Position numbers and translations under genes: made by a program. Under the pieces are notes generated by a model. That model made no database searches. It saw only the letters and a program-made list of their open reading frames with translations, and had not been told where the DNA came from. A stretch of 64,000 nucleotides of DNA from positions 248,001 through 312,000 of the forward strand of contig JARGSG010000217.1 in NCBI GenBank assembly GCA_030374805.1, read 5' to 3'. Shown piece after piece: positions 1-11,386 of this stretch (positions are counted from its first letter, which is position 1; every line of letters starts with the position of its first letter). Source of the DNA: Gracilaria gracilis. Its lineage: Eukaryota; Rhodophyta; Florideophyceae; Gracilariales; Gracilariaceae.

Positions 1-1733
1 CTGGGAGGGCTACTACGAGCTCAGGAGACTCCACCGAGGAGGCTGAACACACGCCGGACGGTCCGGAACCGGACTCACGATCTTGGGCGAACCACTGAGC
101 CGCAAGGCCGTGTATCTGCGCCAAGTCAGTCACCGTGTCAGACATTGGCACGCTCATGCTGCGAAGGAAATTGCGAATAATCATCGCTCGGGGGCCGGTA
201 CTCCAACCGGCCCCGCCCGCAGAAGCAGAGGCCTGCCACGGGCCAAATGCGTTGGACGTATCCTGAGCTGCCGCATCAGAGAATCCGCTGTCATACCAGG
301 TTGGGTCGATCACGTCGATTTGATGGTCATCTCCCTAGTTCGTAAGGCTTCCTGCTTCATCAAGACTCTCGTCCTTCTCGTCTGCGACGATGACGAACCC
401 ACGAAGATGGCCCTCTGGGATATTCCGATCGGTCTGACGGCGCTCCCCCGCCTTTGCGGCTCTGACTGTCTCCCATTCCCAAGAGTCGAAGTAAATAAAG
501 TCGTAGTGCTAACACCGCGTCCGGGAGACCGGTCTGTAACCCGACGGATACCCTCGGCAACCTGACTGGCAGGTACGGAGTCCCATTTGACACCGTCGAT
601 GACCTCCACCAAGTACGCGACTTCCGGCGCGTTGCGGACGGATCCAAGCACATCGGTGAGGTCCAAATTCCGTATGGAACGACGAATCATCTCGGGCACA
701 AACCAAAGCCGGTAGTGATCATACGTCTCTCAGAGAAAGAACGCCGCGACCCGGACAGTCCACTCGGTGGCAAGGATGCTCCACAGGCCGCGCGGCAGAT
801 TCTTCATGTACTACGACCTGATATATGCCTGGAATGGTGGGAGTTCCACATGGCACCCTTGAGGGACCTCAACCACAAGCCAAAATGATGGCAGCGGAAC
901 GTATCGCCATTTACAGGAACGCCCTGCAATTCGCTCAACCTCCAAGCATTGGTACGGCACGAAAATTCCAAAACGGGATCGGCACTTCCTCTCGTGACGG
1001 GGGGCTTCAAAGAACTCGTGCCGCGAAGACTTGCGGAGGTACCGGGACTCGGCCCGAAGGATCAGACGAGCCCACAGGATGAGGTGCTGGTGGGGCTGGG
1101 TGACATCCACATAGCGGTCAATCTTGTCGAAGGCTACAGCCAGACGATCTCAATACTCAACTTCACCGTACGTACGGTAGTAGGCCACGTCAAAACCGTA
1201 ATTGGACGGGACATGATGCTCGTTCAGAGCCCGGAAATGTGGCGCATACCCAATGCGGGCAATCTCCCGGCAAGCGACCGCCTGGCTCTCGCTTCTCATA
1301 TACCAGAAACAATCTGGATGGACCGTGATACGAGTGAGCCAGTCTCATTGGCGGACGACGCAAACGGGAAGCTCTTCGGGAGATAACCGTCAACGGCGTA
1401 GGAGTTGACCAATGCGTGATCCCAAACGGCTTCGGAATTGAACCACGGGGCTTTGGAAACAGGCCGCTGTGGCTTTGAGGATCGCGCACGCGAAGAGTCC
1501 CAAGACTGAGCCATCTGCCCGTACTGGTCGGCACGCATGCGTTGAACTAATCCCATGCGGGAGCTGGATCAGAAGTTGCTGCCGTTGAGACGGACACTGC
1601 ACCAGAAGCGGAGGCACCTAACGACTGAGGCAAGGGCACTGACCGGAGCCGCGGGTGGCAGCTGTAATTTGCGGAGTCCCGCTCGAGGGACACCGGAGTT
1701 ACCGGAAGTGTTGTTGTTGTTGGTAGGCATTGC
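1..1733 (-). pseudogene. Unrecognised decayed coding stretch
   Basis: On the minus strand a plausible start at 1733 opens a frame beginning with an Asn-rich stretch, and coding-like sequence continues down to about position 1 across more than one frame. Pieces with protein-like composition lie near 1300-1550, 810-1110 and 310-700. The region has several breaks and runs off the left edge. I recognise no family: no reverse transcriptase, integrase, kinase or transposase motif was visible. It could be a host gene remnant or the coding part of an old mobile element. A TATA-like motif sits about 85 bases upstream of the start. Confidence 0.25.
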
Positions 1734-1814
1734 TGTGTCGATGAGAGCCGAAGGTGTCAAGTATGGTACTAATGCCAGGTTATGGAGTTGTCGGTAGGCA
1801 CATCGCCGGAGTCC

Positions 1815-1824
1815 GGATTATATA
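1815..1824 (-). promoter_or_regulatory. TATA-like motif upstream of the decayed minus-strand frame
   Basis: Read on the minus strand the bases spell TATATAATCC, about 85 bases before the ATG at 1733. Distance and orientation fit a core promoter for that frame, but AT-rich words like this arise by chance and nothing else supports it. Confidence 0.2.
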
Positions 1825-2839
1825 GGCCCATGATGGGAAGTGAGAAGCCTAGCGAGTCGGAAGTTTCAGCCCGAGAAGGAGAAGATATAGAGTAATTGCC
1901 CTTGACAGGGATTATGAGGGATGCTGCTCATATATCAGTCGTTACTTTCGGCTGAACTTCCTATTATTATGAAGTCTATTTTGCTATTTGGCTCAGATTA
2001 GGGATCTGCCTACGAAGAGTATGATTAGCGTGACACGTGTGTGCCCGCGCCCGATTACTGGATGCGCCGTTGCAAGAGTGCCACGGAGGTACGCATGGAT
2101 AGTGTTGGCCTGCGTGCCGGGTACTTAGATATTTAGTTGATATTTATTATATAAATATCTATATAAGTGGCGGCACTTGCCGCCATTGTATGGGAGGTAA
2201 ACCTCAACAAGGCCCTTGGCTCTAACTGGAGTTCTGCTTGCGCACGGTCTTCCGCCCCATTTCCGGGGAACACCGCCGCTTATCCGAACAAGTTATCCAC
2301 CTCCGTCATTGAGAAGCACCGATCCGTCGTGACAGCCTTTTACTTATCATTCTTTCGTACACCTCTTCTGTTTTCCGTCTTACGGCTTCGCTACAATTCA
2401 TCCTGTTGTACAAATTTGCCCTTTTTATCTCAGGATTATTCCCCGTCCTCAAGAGTCTGTGCTCCGCAGTGCGGCTCGTTTTGCTTCCTTTTATTTCGCC
2501 CCGTCCGTTACAGAAGACGCCACACTCAGTGGATTCAATCCTTTTGGCTCACCGATTTCCAACCCCAACCTCCGTCTGTAAGTCAGGAAGAGGCCTCCCG
2601 GAGTAACACCCGGCACGTGTCGACCTCATCGAAGGGTTCGGCCACTGCCCTTTCTCAATAGGTAGCAAGGCTGGACAACCTGTGTGCGTAGCCGCTGGCA
2701 CAGTTTGTGTATTTTCTTTCCGTTCCTGGCTTTGCCCCACACAAACGTCCAACACGCAGCGATCACGGCCCTTCTGTCGGTGCTCCCCGTCAGCGACTGT
2801 GACGTTTGGTGTTATGGATCAGCCGGCAGTCCATCTAGC
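1825..2839. other. Intergenic stretch without a recognised gene
   Basis: No convincing gene. A very AT-rich patch with repeated TATA-like words lies at about 2130-2170. Open frames at 2167-2661 look like chance frames and match no family I know. Confidence 0.4.
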
Positions 2840-3451
2840 ATGCCAAATCAGAAAAATAGAGTGGCGGTAGAGTGGGATGAAGGCTGGTACTGTGGCACTT
2901 TACACCGACCACGTAATGATTTTGAAATCAGGGAGTGGATGAAGCAGATCTTGGGAAAACGGCATGTATTACCTGACGTTTGGGTGCGTTACGACGATGA
3001 AGTCGAGATGGCATACAGCCTGGATGAGGAGAACAAAACAGTTAGAGACAAAGACGGTGATGTACTGAGAACAGAACTTCTCTGCCCATACAATGTGGCA
3101 GCAGGAGCATACAAAATATACCGGCGAAAGAGAAAGAAAACGGACAAGAAGGTAATCCCGGCACGCGTGAACGTATGTTCCTTTACTGCTGAAGTACTTT
3201 CAATCTCACAAGCAGTACAAGACATTCCAGAAAGCTTTACAAGACATGTACGAATATTCACAGACTCACAAGCCACACTTAATGCCCTGCAGAGTGACCG
3301 TGGGCGACAGGGTTCTCACTTACAACAACCTGCTGAGCTGTTAGATTTGCTTAGCAGAAGATGCGAAATATTTCTGTCATGGATACCCAGCCACTGTGGG
3401 ACAGTTCAAAATGAAAGGGTAGATGAACTAGTGAAATCGGGGTTGCAATAG
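2840..3451 (+). CDS. Tudor/Agenet-like frame running into a LINE RNase H domain
   Basis: An ATG at 2840 opens a 203-residue frame. Residues about 8-90 carry a short beta-rich motif set (VAVEWDEGWYCGTL, then DVWVRYDDEVEMAY) that resembles Tudor/Agenet-type domains, which bind methylated histone tails. From about residue 112 the frame becomes the RNase H domain of a non-LTR retrotransposon: FTAEVLSI, IFTDSQATLNAL and WIPSHCGTVQNERVDELVK match its acidic and catalytic blocks. The frame stops at 3451, while LINE sequence continues to about 3870 in other frames. It could be a host frame into which a LINE tail inserted, or a LINE variant with an added domain. The Tudor call is tentative; the RNase H call is firm. 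Confidence 0.5.
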   Translation: MPNQKNRVAVEWDEGWYCGTLHRPRNDFEIREWMKQILGKRHVLPDVWVRYDDEVEMAYSLDEENKTVRDKDGDVLRTELLCPYNVAAGAYKIYRRKRKKTDKKVIPARVNVCSFTAEVLSISQAVQDIPESFTRHVRIFTDSQATLNALQSDRGRQGSHLQQPAELLDLLSRRCEIFLSWIPSHCGTVQNERVDELVKSGLQ

Positions 3452-3875
3452 CCAATTCAAGAACAGTTAAAAGTAGATCATGACCTCAAGGACGCGAAGG
3501 CCGCGCCCAGGGTTTAACAATGTAATCAGAGGTTGCTGCCTGCCAAAGAAGAGAATCAGATAGATTTGCGAGAGACGAGAACTACAGGACCAACATTAGC
3601 ACAATGGTTCACAGGTCAAACGCCAAAACTCCACCCAGTCGCCAGCTACATGAATAAGAAAGTGTTACGCTTCGAATGTGCGCATGGAGTCAAGAAAGCT
3701 GTGAGCATTTTTTGCTACGGTGCCCGTTGACAAAGGTAAGTCGACAACAGATCTTCAGCGGTCGCATACACAGCGAAGAAAAGTCTCTTCAAAACCTGAT
3801 TCTGGAAGCACCGAAAACATTCTGACCTTTCTGAAGAGAGAGAAATATCTGTAAGATAGATATACGTTATGTTAG
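3170..3875 (+). mobile_element. 3' remnant of a LINE (non-LTR retrotransposon)
   Basis: The RNase H domain (3170-3450) is followed in other frames by the usual LINE ORF2 C-terminus: a TLAQWFTGQTPKLHPVASYM block near 3595-3650 corresponds to the conserved 'LRTGH' segment, and HFLLRCPLTKV near 3707-3735 corresponds to the terminal Cys/His block. At least two frame changes and several stops interrupt it. Reverse transcriptase and endonuclease domains are absent, as expected of a 5'-truncated copy. No poly(A) tail or target duplication was obvious. Confidence 0.7.
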
Positions 3876-6811
3876 GAATTAGAACAGAGTATCCAATTGA
3901 AGAAAAAGAAAGAAGACACCTCACCCAAATAAAAGGTGAAGATTTTTTCCTCACCGCAGTGTAACTGGGTTAGTGAACCTAACGGTTTCAGATATTTTTC
4001 AAAAATCGCTTAAATTCACTATAGTGAACCTTGCGCGCATTAGAGATATACTGTGACTTTCCTGTGCCTCCCAGTGCGTTGATTCTTCGCCTATCAAATA
4101 ATATCTACGGAAAGCAGATGATCTACCGGGAGTTGTGGAATTATCATGTGTGTAAGATTTACTCAACTATGTCACCCAACGATATTTGTGTACAAGAATA
4201 CGTAGTAGCTTAATTGAAACTTGCATGTTAAAATTACAGTACAGCAAGCATTGTTTAATCAACTACTGTTTTCTACGCCTCCGAAGACCTCAAAGGTCTT
4301 GGATTAGGGCGCAGTGACAGATCATGATATGCCGTTAAGTCTTCATCATGCACCTATTTTACTGGAAAGATACCGCGAAAAGTTCGCTTTTCCTCTAATT
4401 CGTACAAGATGTATCTTTCTCAATGTAGTCCTAGAAGCCTTCAAATTAATTTTCAACAGTAGATTTGAACAAACTCCTCAGTACAACGTACTTAAAGCTC
4501 AAGACATGCAGCAATTGTCTTCTTTTTTGAGCGCAAACATGTAAAATATCCCGTTTTAAGCGAGATATACAGCCTAGTCTTTGCTAAAAAATAGAGACCT
4601 ACAGTAGATCTTTCAGACCAATCCTTAGGGTCTATGGAAGAAGTCAATAGATAGCGAAAAAGAAATGAAGAGGAGAGATGAAACGCATATGTGTATATTA
4701 TTTCAAGAGAACGATTCTAGTTCTTATTGAGAGAAACTGAGTAAATAACTTAAAAGCATTAGATTTTCCACAACGATCACCATTTTCCACAAGTCTAACT
4801 CATACGTTTGGATTTATAGTATCTCCGTCTGATTCAATAAGGTGTAGCTCTGCAGCAATACGACGCTGACGTTTTTCCCTGTACCGCTTTTTTGAGAGTT
4901 TGCGTTTTTTGTAATTTTTCAGCCAAATAAAATAAAGGGATACGAACCTCATTGTAAAATTTTCTGTCTTCCGCACGCAGTGCGTGCCGTAAAATGTGTT
5001 GATTCGTTAGAGCAACACAAATCATAAAAATATAGCCGTAGTATTTCTCTTCCCACTTAACCTTAAAACCCACAATAATCCACAATTAGTAACCCGCCTA
5101 AAAATGTGTTCCATAATTATTCGGTCAGACTATATTTTACTATTTCGGTCAAAATTGGGTATCTCTAAAAAAACTTTGCTGGGCTTTTTCTTTAAGTAAA
5201 TAGCACTGAAATCTTCATGCGCCCTTTGGTAGTCTTTTTCCAAAGGAACTCTTCAACTTCGCCGATATTTGTCAAATTCATCTTTCACATCCAAAACAAA
5301 ATTAAAGTTTTCATTCTTCCGTTTCTTTAATGCGGTTTTATGCGTCTCAAAACTTTGCGTAAAATATATCAATGTCGGCCGTAGCATCAGGTAGATGATA
5401 AGTAAAAATAATTGCCAGTACATTTGAAGAACCAGAAACTTTGGTTTTAAAACAATCTACTTTGTGTGTGCCGCTGTAATATTCTTTTCTTTTTGCCAAT
5501 CCTCTACGTGGGCGATATCACTATTGAGGAATAACATCGGTAGCATAACGGCAGAATTTGAAGTTTTTGGAGGTTAACCTATTCCGCAACATTTTTTTCA
5601 TCGTCCAGCGCCAAAAGTTTTGGTCGAAGTACTTGTTTTTAACTTTTTAACAAATACATGATATAAATTTCAAAATCATTTTTTAAAAAGCGTTATCAAT
5701 AATTTTGGAAAAACTGCTCAGGAATTTTCACGTTTTACCATGTTTTAGAGGCATCATAGTGATAAAAAGAACGAACTAATTTTCGCAAATATATGACAAA
5801 TCTCTATCAATATCCATTTGGTGCCAAATATAGGTAAAAACCCATTATGTAAAAGGTTGAATTTTTTTGAAGAAAAAGTTGTCACGCCAAGTAACATTTC
5901 ATATTCATTTTGGATATAAAACGAGAAATAAAAGGATTTGTTTGTCTCCGATTGCTTTTTCAAATTTTCATTAATTTTGGTTTTGGAATATTGATTTTAA
6001 TCTGCTTTGAGAAAAAGTTGTTTCTCATAAAGAATGTTAAATACGTTTTATGCATAGAATTGTAAAAATTAGGCCATTACAGAATATTAAAGTCGGAATG
6101 CAAGCAAAAAATTGGGATTTTGTTAAAAAAGATATATGATATGCACATCGAACTAGATTTGACGTAGTTAAGCTTTTTTATAGTATGTTTACAGTTGGTT
6201 TCTTAGATACCTTGGTAAAGTGTTGCTGTCTAATGTTTTAATTATCATGTTATTTTCTTGGAAAATATACATACTGACGTCATTTGCATTTATGGTACGT
6301 ACATAGTATATAATATATACCCTTGATAGTGTAGCACCAAATCATGGTATATTTGGCAACCATTTTACTGCAAACTTTTTTGTCAGTTGTAAGAAAGATC
6401 TAGTACATATTTTAAGTGAAAGGGTCAACAAATAGGACTTATTGCATTTCCCTTTTACATGCATGGCGAAAATAGAGCTCAATTTGAAAACTTTCTAAGT
6501 TATACTACTTTGAACTTCAAAGTAGTATAACTTAGAAAGTTTGAAGATTAGGAGAAAACAAAACTTCTCGCCTATCTAGAGCATGGGCAGGAAGAAGATG
6601 TTTTCTTCAATCTTGTAGGATATATGTGTAACGTTAACATAGATCAGGTAAGGCTTCATCATTACACTAAGCGTTGTCATGAACAATTTTAAACACGTAT
6701 TTGAACTTGATGTATTAATCCAAAGCGTCACGTTCCAATACGTGGCTCAATACGTGGCTATAGCTTTCATTTATTGCATTTTTATTGAACCTTCATTGCT
6801 GGCGAGGAAGT
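3876..6811. other. AT-rich intergenic DNA, no gene recognised
   Basis: About 3 kb of AT-rich sequence on both strands. The small open frames show no family motifs and look like chance. The only clear structure is the 27-bp perfect inverted repeat at 6488-6542, annotated separately. Short homopurine and A/T runs are frequent. Confidence 0.6.
6488..6542. repeat. Perfect 27-bp inverted repeat with a 1-base centre
   Basis: Arms 6488-6514 and 6516-6542 are exact reverse complements around the single base at 6515. The arm reads AAACTTTCTAAGTTATACTA and continues CTTTGAA. It lies in AT-rich DNA 270 bases from the 3' end of the minus-strand zinc-finger gene. It could be a fold-back element, or a replication or assembly-derived palindrome. 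Confidence 0.85.
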
Positions 6812-7381
6812 CTATTTGTCCGCATCTCCTCGAACTTGGCTTCTGGAAGCCGTGAGATGTTTTTCGTTAACATGTCTTGTAACATTCGAACGCGTTGAAA
6901 AAAAAGCATCACAGTAGCGACAGTTGTGCCTCTGCTTGCCATGGACGTTGTCAAGGTGGTCCTTCAAATTCTTCTTTCTCATTACCTTCTTACAGGTTGG
7001 GCAAGGTACTCTCCTATTGCTCGGTGCAGAAGGCAAAGCACTTTGAACACGAGCACTTGAAGAATGGTGATCGTGGGCCTGACCTGTAGCACTACCTGTC
7101 GCTGGTTGAACCGGGTCAGAATCGCGTCGTCCCGACGGATTCTGTCGGTCGTAATTCCTGTCGTGTGCAGCTGATATCTGACTGTATGGCTGCTGAGCTA
7201 GTCGTGCATTCGCTTTTTCCGTTTCCTTCTTCAGGTCCTTAATAACTGATGCATCAGAGCTGCTTGAACCACAAGAATTCGCCTGCTGTGCGCCCGAGTG
7301 ATGTGTTTGGCAGTGCAAATTCAACTCTTGCTGCGAATGAAAAAACTTGTGCCTGCAATTGGAGTGGAGGCACCTGAGCAT
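6812..7381 (-). CDS. C2H2 zinc-finger protein, three fingers
   Basis: A 189-residue protein starting at ATG 7381. Three C2H2 fingers are visible: an N-terminal one (residues about 4-27, Cys-x4-Cys then His-x4-His), one at about 126-150 (VPCPTCKKVMRKKNLKDH) and one at about 152-176 (HNCRYCDAFFSTRSNVTRH). The middle is Ser/Gln-rich and probably disordered. The fingers predict nucleic-acid binding, so a transcription factor or a transposon-associated protein is possible. The last two fingers recur as a damaged copy on the same strand at 11178-11384, so this gene or an element carrying it has been duplicated locally. Target and partner are unknown. Confidence 0.65.
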   Translation of the reverse strand: MLRCLHSNCRHKFFHSQQELNLHCQTHHSGAQQANSCGSSSSDASVIKDLKKETEKANARLAQQPYSQISAAHDRNYDRQNPSGRRDSDPVQPATGSATGQAHDHHSSSARVQSALPSAPSNRRVPCPTCKKVMRKKNLKDHLDNVHGKQRHNCRYCDAFFSTRSNVTRHVNEKHLTASRSQVRGDADK

Positions 7382-8134
7382 TGTGCCGAAAGATAATAAT
7401 GATGAGTGAAAACGACGAGTCCCACTGGTCGAGCAAGCCGGCTTGAGGTTTGCAGGCCTTATCAGTCCTCCATCATTCTGCCCTCCTCGTTCCTTGGCAC
7501 CTTTTGAATAGTTTTACCTCTCGAGCAGTCTTTGCTTATGCCTTTGAACCACATGAACCTACATGGTGGCGAAGATATTTGCGAAGATAACTCGCAATCT
7601 CTAACATCTGGAAAGGATCTGCTGCGTCAAAAATCGCCGCCTTTCGCAGTACTCGCCTCCAATCTGCTAGTCTGATACATTTCGGAAACAAAATGTCAGA
7701 TACAAGTGATACTCAGCTCCAATGAACCCTATATATATGAGCTCCTCGCATATCCAACTAACATATGATCAAACCATCATCATCTGACACGGTTGACTTC
7801 TGCCGTTGACTTCTGCCATCCACGAGTTAGTCATCTCGCCGCCTCAAACCGCAAATGCTCCTGTGGGAGCTCACCAACATCACCAGTAATGGTAACCTAT
7901 CGTTGGGGAAGTTTATCTGCTGTTTGGTCGCATGTTCATTAGCTCAATTGTCTCACAGCTTTCTTTTCAAGCGCAAACTTCTCATTCAGGACTCCCGATC
8001 CGTATCCGCAGTGGACAGTGCCTTTCGGTCGTTCCCTCTATTGCGACCCGATGCTCACGTCTCAGTTGCAGAGACGATGTATCCAGTCTGTTCCAGCCCG
8101 TCGCCTTTCTCACATACGTCCAATCCAGCTGCTT
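7382..8134. other. Intergenic DNA between two minus-strand genes
   Basis: No gene recognised. The plus-strand frames at 7855-8169 partly shadow the kinase gene downstream. The spacer presumably holds the promoter of the zinc-finger gene; no clear TATA box stands out. Confidence 0.4.
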
Positions 8135-9679
8135 TCAGCTATCTCTGTTGGGAGATTCCAAGCGCTTAATTCTGTTCAGATTAGTATGAACAAAATCGAT
8201 ATGGTTCACTATGAACTCTTTGATGCCATACCACTCGTGAGCGTTTACTTCAGATTCCTGCAGGAACATATCCAGGTCAGCACAATTGTTAAGAATAGGA
8301 ACCAGGCATCCCAGTTTTGCAAACTCCTCCTCACTCCCCACCGATTTCCAGTGCTTCCGGAACTCCTGATTCCATAGTTTCTTCGTACTTTCATCCTCCG
8401 AAAAAAACCCGGCTACTTGCTCTGTGTCTACTAATGGGTGTCCTATGTGCGATCGACCCCAATCGAAAAACTGGTAGCCCCTGCCTCCTAGAGTTTCTCG
8501 ACTGCCGACATTGAATTCCGTAAGATCACCATGTACCAACGTGTTCGGAATAGCATACATGGAAATCTTCCTACAAGCATCTCTTACTTCTTCCTCACGA
8601 CATCGAATGTCCCTAAGCATCTTGGCGTTCTCCTCATTATCTGCCACCGCTTTGTCAAGACTGTCATGGCACAAGATGCGGTGGATATTCGAAAGAAGCC
8701 ATTCGCTGTCGCGCACCTCAAGTCCTCCTGCCTTCAGTTCGTCCAAATGTTCAGCAGACATGTTTTGCATGCTGACAACCGTCTCCACTAACAGTTTTAT
8801 ATCTACTTCGCCGTCATCTGTTACGCTCCCGGTATCACGCAGCATTAGAACGCAGTCATGCTCTCGTATCCCAAGAACATCAGGCACAATTTTCAGTGGT
8901 TCAAGCACTTTTGCAATCGTCGCTGTTCTTCGAGCTTCTGCGAATAACGGCACCGCCGCCTTTATGTACACTGATTCCTCCTCGCCAACCACCGTACTCA
9001 TGTGGTTAGAATTTGAAAGGTCCAAATCACATCGCCATACAGCGGAATGTTGGCAGTCTACAGACTTCACAAACATGCCGTAGAGATCATGATCACTAAT
9101 CTCCCACTTCGAAAGTTCTTTTACCCAGCCCAGAATCTCCGTGAACCACCCCATGTGACGCCAAGGCGGCCTCCTCACTTCTACCTCTCCACTCACCTCC
9201 TTCATTCCTCTCAATACAGCTTCCTTTAGATCTAATCCAAGCTCTTTGTCAGTTTCTACCCAGTTCCCACCATTCAATTCGCTTCTTGACATCCATTTGA
9301 TCTCACCCCTAGCCTCAATGCCCGTCTCATCCCCCACCCACTCTACCAGTATCACCACAATTAGGTTGAATGTCTCCCCCCATAAATTGTATTTCCCTTC
9401 CTCAGGCGTAGCCCATAACTCCCGCACATACCTAACTTTCACCCCAAACATTGATGAAATCGATTCCTCCAGGTCCGCCACATTCATTTGCCGGTGATAG
9501 TAATATGAAGTAGGTGCCATCGGCAGCCGAATAGATCGGTCTGGAAGCACTTCCACGAGTGCGTGCGTTCTTTCATGTGATGGAAGCATCACCATGTATC
9601 GGTTCCGATCCTGTGTCCGATCGTAATCCACCCTGAACATGCCTTCGTGGACTTTAACCACCTTGCCCCCGCTTTCCAT
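8135..9679 (-). CDS. Aminoglycoside-phosphotransferase-like (APH) kinase with an extra N-terminal domain
   Basis: An intronless 514-residue protein; I chose ATG 9679 because the longer frame opens with TTG. The C-terminal half (from about residue 185) has the APH/choline-kinase fold signature: the catalytic loop LVHGDLTEFNV (H-x-D...N) and a metal-binding block FFDWGRSHIGHPLVD. Such enzymes phosphorylate small molecules such as amino alcohols, sugars or antibiotics; the substrate cannot be read from the sequence. The first 170 residues form a separate alpha/beta-looking region with a Trp-rich linker (PPWRHMGWFTEILGW), an arrangement I associate with uncharacterised bacterial and fungal APH-family proteins. 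No signal peptide or membrane segment is visible. The frame is uninterrupted and likely functional. Confidence 0.75.
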   Translation of the reverse strand: MESGGKVVKVHEGMFRVDYDRTQDRNRYMVMLPSHERTHALVEVLPDRSIRLPMAPTSYYYHRQMNVADLEESISSMFGVKVRYVRELWATPEEGKYNLWGETFNLIVVILVEWVGDETGIEARGEIKWMSRSELNGGNWVETDKELGLDLKEAVLRGMKEVSGEVEVRRPPWRHMGWFTEILGWVKELSKWEISDHDLYGMFVKSVDCQHSAVWRCDLDLSNSNHMSTVVGEEESVYIKAAVPLFAEARRTATIAKVLEPLKIVPDVLGIREHDCVLMLRDTGSVTDDGEVDIKLLVETVVSMQNMSAEHLDELKAGGLEVRDSEWLLSNIHRILCHDSLDKAVADNEENAKMLRDIRCREEEVRDACRKISMYAIPNTLVHGDLTEFNVGSRETLGGRGYQFFDWGRSHIGHPLVDTEQVAGFFSEDESTKKLWNQEFRKHWKSVGSEEEFAKLGCLVPILNNCADLDMFLQESEVNAHEWYGIKEFIVNHIDFVHTNLNRIKRLESPNRDS

Positions 9680-11177
9680 GATAATCTGAGGGGCCCTCAA
9701 TGAGGGCGACGCGGCTTAGATGCAGTGAAATGCGCGGCGAATACGTTAAATCGCCCGAACACAACGAGGAGAGCCCGGTAAGAACGAAGGAACGGACGAC
9801 ATCAGCGTGTGGAATGTGTTTGTTCGAAGCACTTCAAGTGCCAGTCGTTGACAAAACTCTCTGCAGCTCAGCCGCTTTGTAGTCGAGACTTTGCGAGTGG
9901 GCAGATACTGTCTCATACAAAGGTTGGACCACGAACCTTTCTGTATCTATCGCTCTACAAGGGCAACGTTCCTACTGGTGCCAGCATCGCTGAATGATTC
10001 AGCGATGGTGGCAAGCTGGCCAACGTGGCCTGCAGGACATGAGCGACGTCAGTAAGTTGTGTATGGATACCGTTTAGCAGGGCATCCGCGTCTTATCTGT
10101 CCGGCATCGATATCTCAAGCGGCTAACGTTACGGTTGGTAGCGTTAACGTTCCTACCTTCGTAGATACACTTCCTCAACGCGCCGCGCACATGGCCACTG
10201 CCACATTCTGCTTGAGTGCGCCGCTGTCGCGCGTGCGTAGCGCGCGTAAAACGGGGTGGCCGCCCGTCCTACGCTGCAGGTACCGGTAGGTACTGCCTGT
10301 CGCTCCACGATCGCGATGCTCTGCATCGCGCTTCGTTGCAGCTTTTCATCTGACAGACGGTTGGCCCTTAGTACTTGCGCCACGTTTTGTTCATTTTGAC
10401 CGTATCTATATTATATACAAAGCACGTTTTCGACTTCGTTGTCGATGTCGGTCGTTGGAATCTGGTTCTGCGTGGCCAGAGGGAGTAGGTGGTTGTATAA
10501 TCACTATATTTCTGTAACTTTACACAGGCTGTTGGGTTCATGTGTCTGGAGAATGTCGATTTCCTGTCTTTGGGAAAGCGGTGATGATACCAATCTGGTG
10601 AGGCCGTGACAGGGATTTTCATGGCGGGCTGTGCTTTCTGCCTTCGGTAGAACAAAATGGAAGCATAAGAGGCAAGCTCTTGTGAGAATTTTTCTACCAG
10701 CGGACCGCTACCCGTGTAACTTTACCCTTGTTCTGTATATGTATTGGTTTGGCGCGCAAACGAGTTATCTGTATACAAGATTTGCATCACTGCCTGAGGT
10801 TGTGGTAACCTTCTAATACCTTCGCATCTACAAGATATAGTGTGGCGGCCACACTGTAGCCCACACTAAGATATTGCGCAGCGCACGTGGTGAGATACAC
10901 AGAAGAAAAGCAGAGAGCAGAAAGGGGAGCGAGAAGGCAGGTCTAAAAGACTCTCTGCCTGTCTGCCTCTCCCCGAGCTGGCGGGATGAACCCAGCCCGC
11001 TTTGTTGTAGATAGTCTGGCTGTTAAGCCTCGAAGCTCTGCAGGGGGTGCACAAGCACCTCCCGGGGCTGCGCGTGAGGTGCGCAGGCTTGTGGCTTTGG
11101 ATGAAAGCTGTCAAACTGGGTTTTACATAGATGCCAGTGGGCATGCTCTTTAAGCACATAGCGGTTCGATGTGATAT
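9680..11177. other. Intergenic DNA, no gene recognised
   Basis: No convincing gene on either strand. It contains a 16-bp hairpin at 9979-10013, a shorter palindrome (CGCGATGC / GCATCGCG) near 10310-10330 and a GTGTGGC / GCCACAC palindrome near 10841-10855. Small open frames at 10153-10383 and 10866-11159 show no family features. Confidence 0.4.
9979..10013. repeat. GC-rich hairpin, 16-bp stem
   Basis: Arms around 9979-9994 and 9998-10013 pair as GCCA-CATCGCTGAA with TTCAGCGATG-TGGC, with a TGA loop and one G/G mismatch. It is one of several compact hairpins scattered between genes in this window. Confidence 0.7.
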
Positions 11178-11384
11178 CTACGGACGGCAGATGATATCAT
11201 ACCGAATTTGCCTTCTGGAAGGTGTGCGATGTTTTTTGTCTTTATATCTTGTAACATTCGTACGAGTTGAGAAATTAGCATCGCAGTAGTTACCGTTGTG
11301 CCTCTTCTTGCCGTGGACATTGTCAATGTGTTCCTTCAACTTCTTCTTTCTCATTACCTTCTTATACGTTGGGCACGGTTCCAA
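11178..11384 (-). pseudogene. Truncated copy of the two C-terminal C2H2 fingers
   Basis: This stretch encodes a copy of the last two fingers of the 6812-7381 gene: KKVMRKK...EH.DNVHGK and NYCDANFSTRTNVTRY. Zinc ligands are damaged: the first finger reads PCPTYKK, so the second Cys is Tyr, and the final finger has lost a His. DNA similarity to the intact copy begins near 11180 and ends near 11378, exactly where the ABC-transporter remnant begins on the other strand. It is therefore a duplicated fragment, not a gene. Confidence 0.7.
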
Positions 11385-11386
11385 GT

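Noticed and set aside
2030-2600. A long terminal repeat, from TATA-like words and TG...CA-like edges
   Set aside because: No second copy, primer-binding site or polypurine tract was found in the window.
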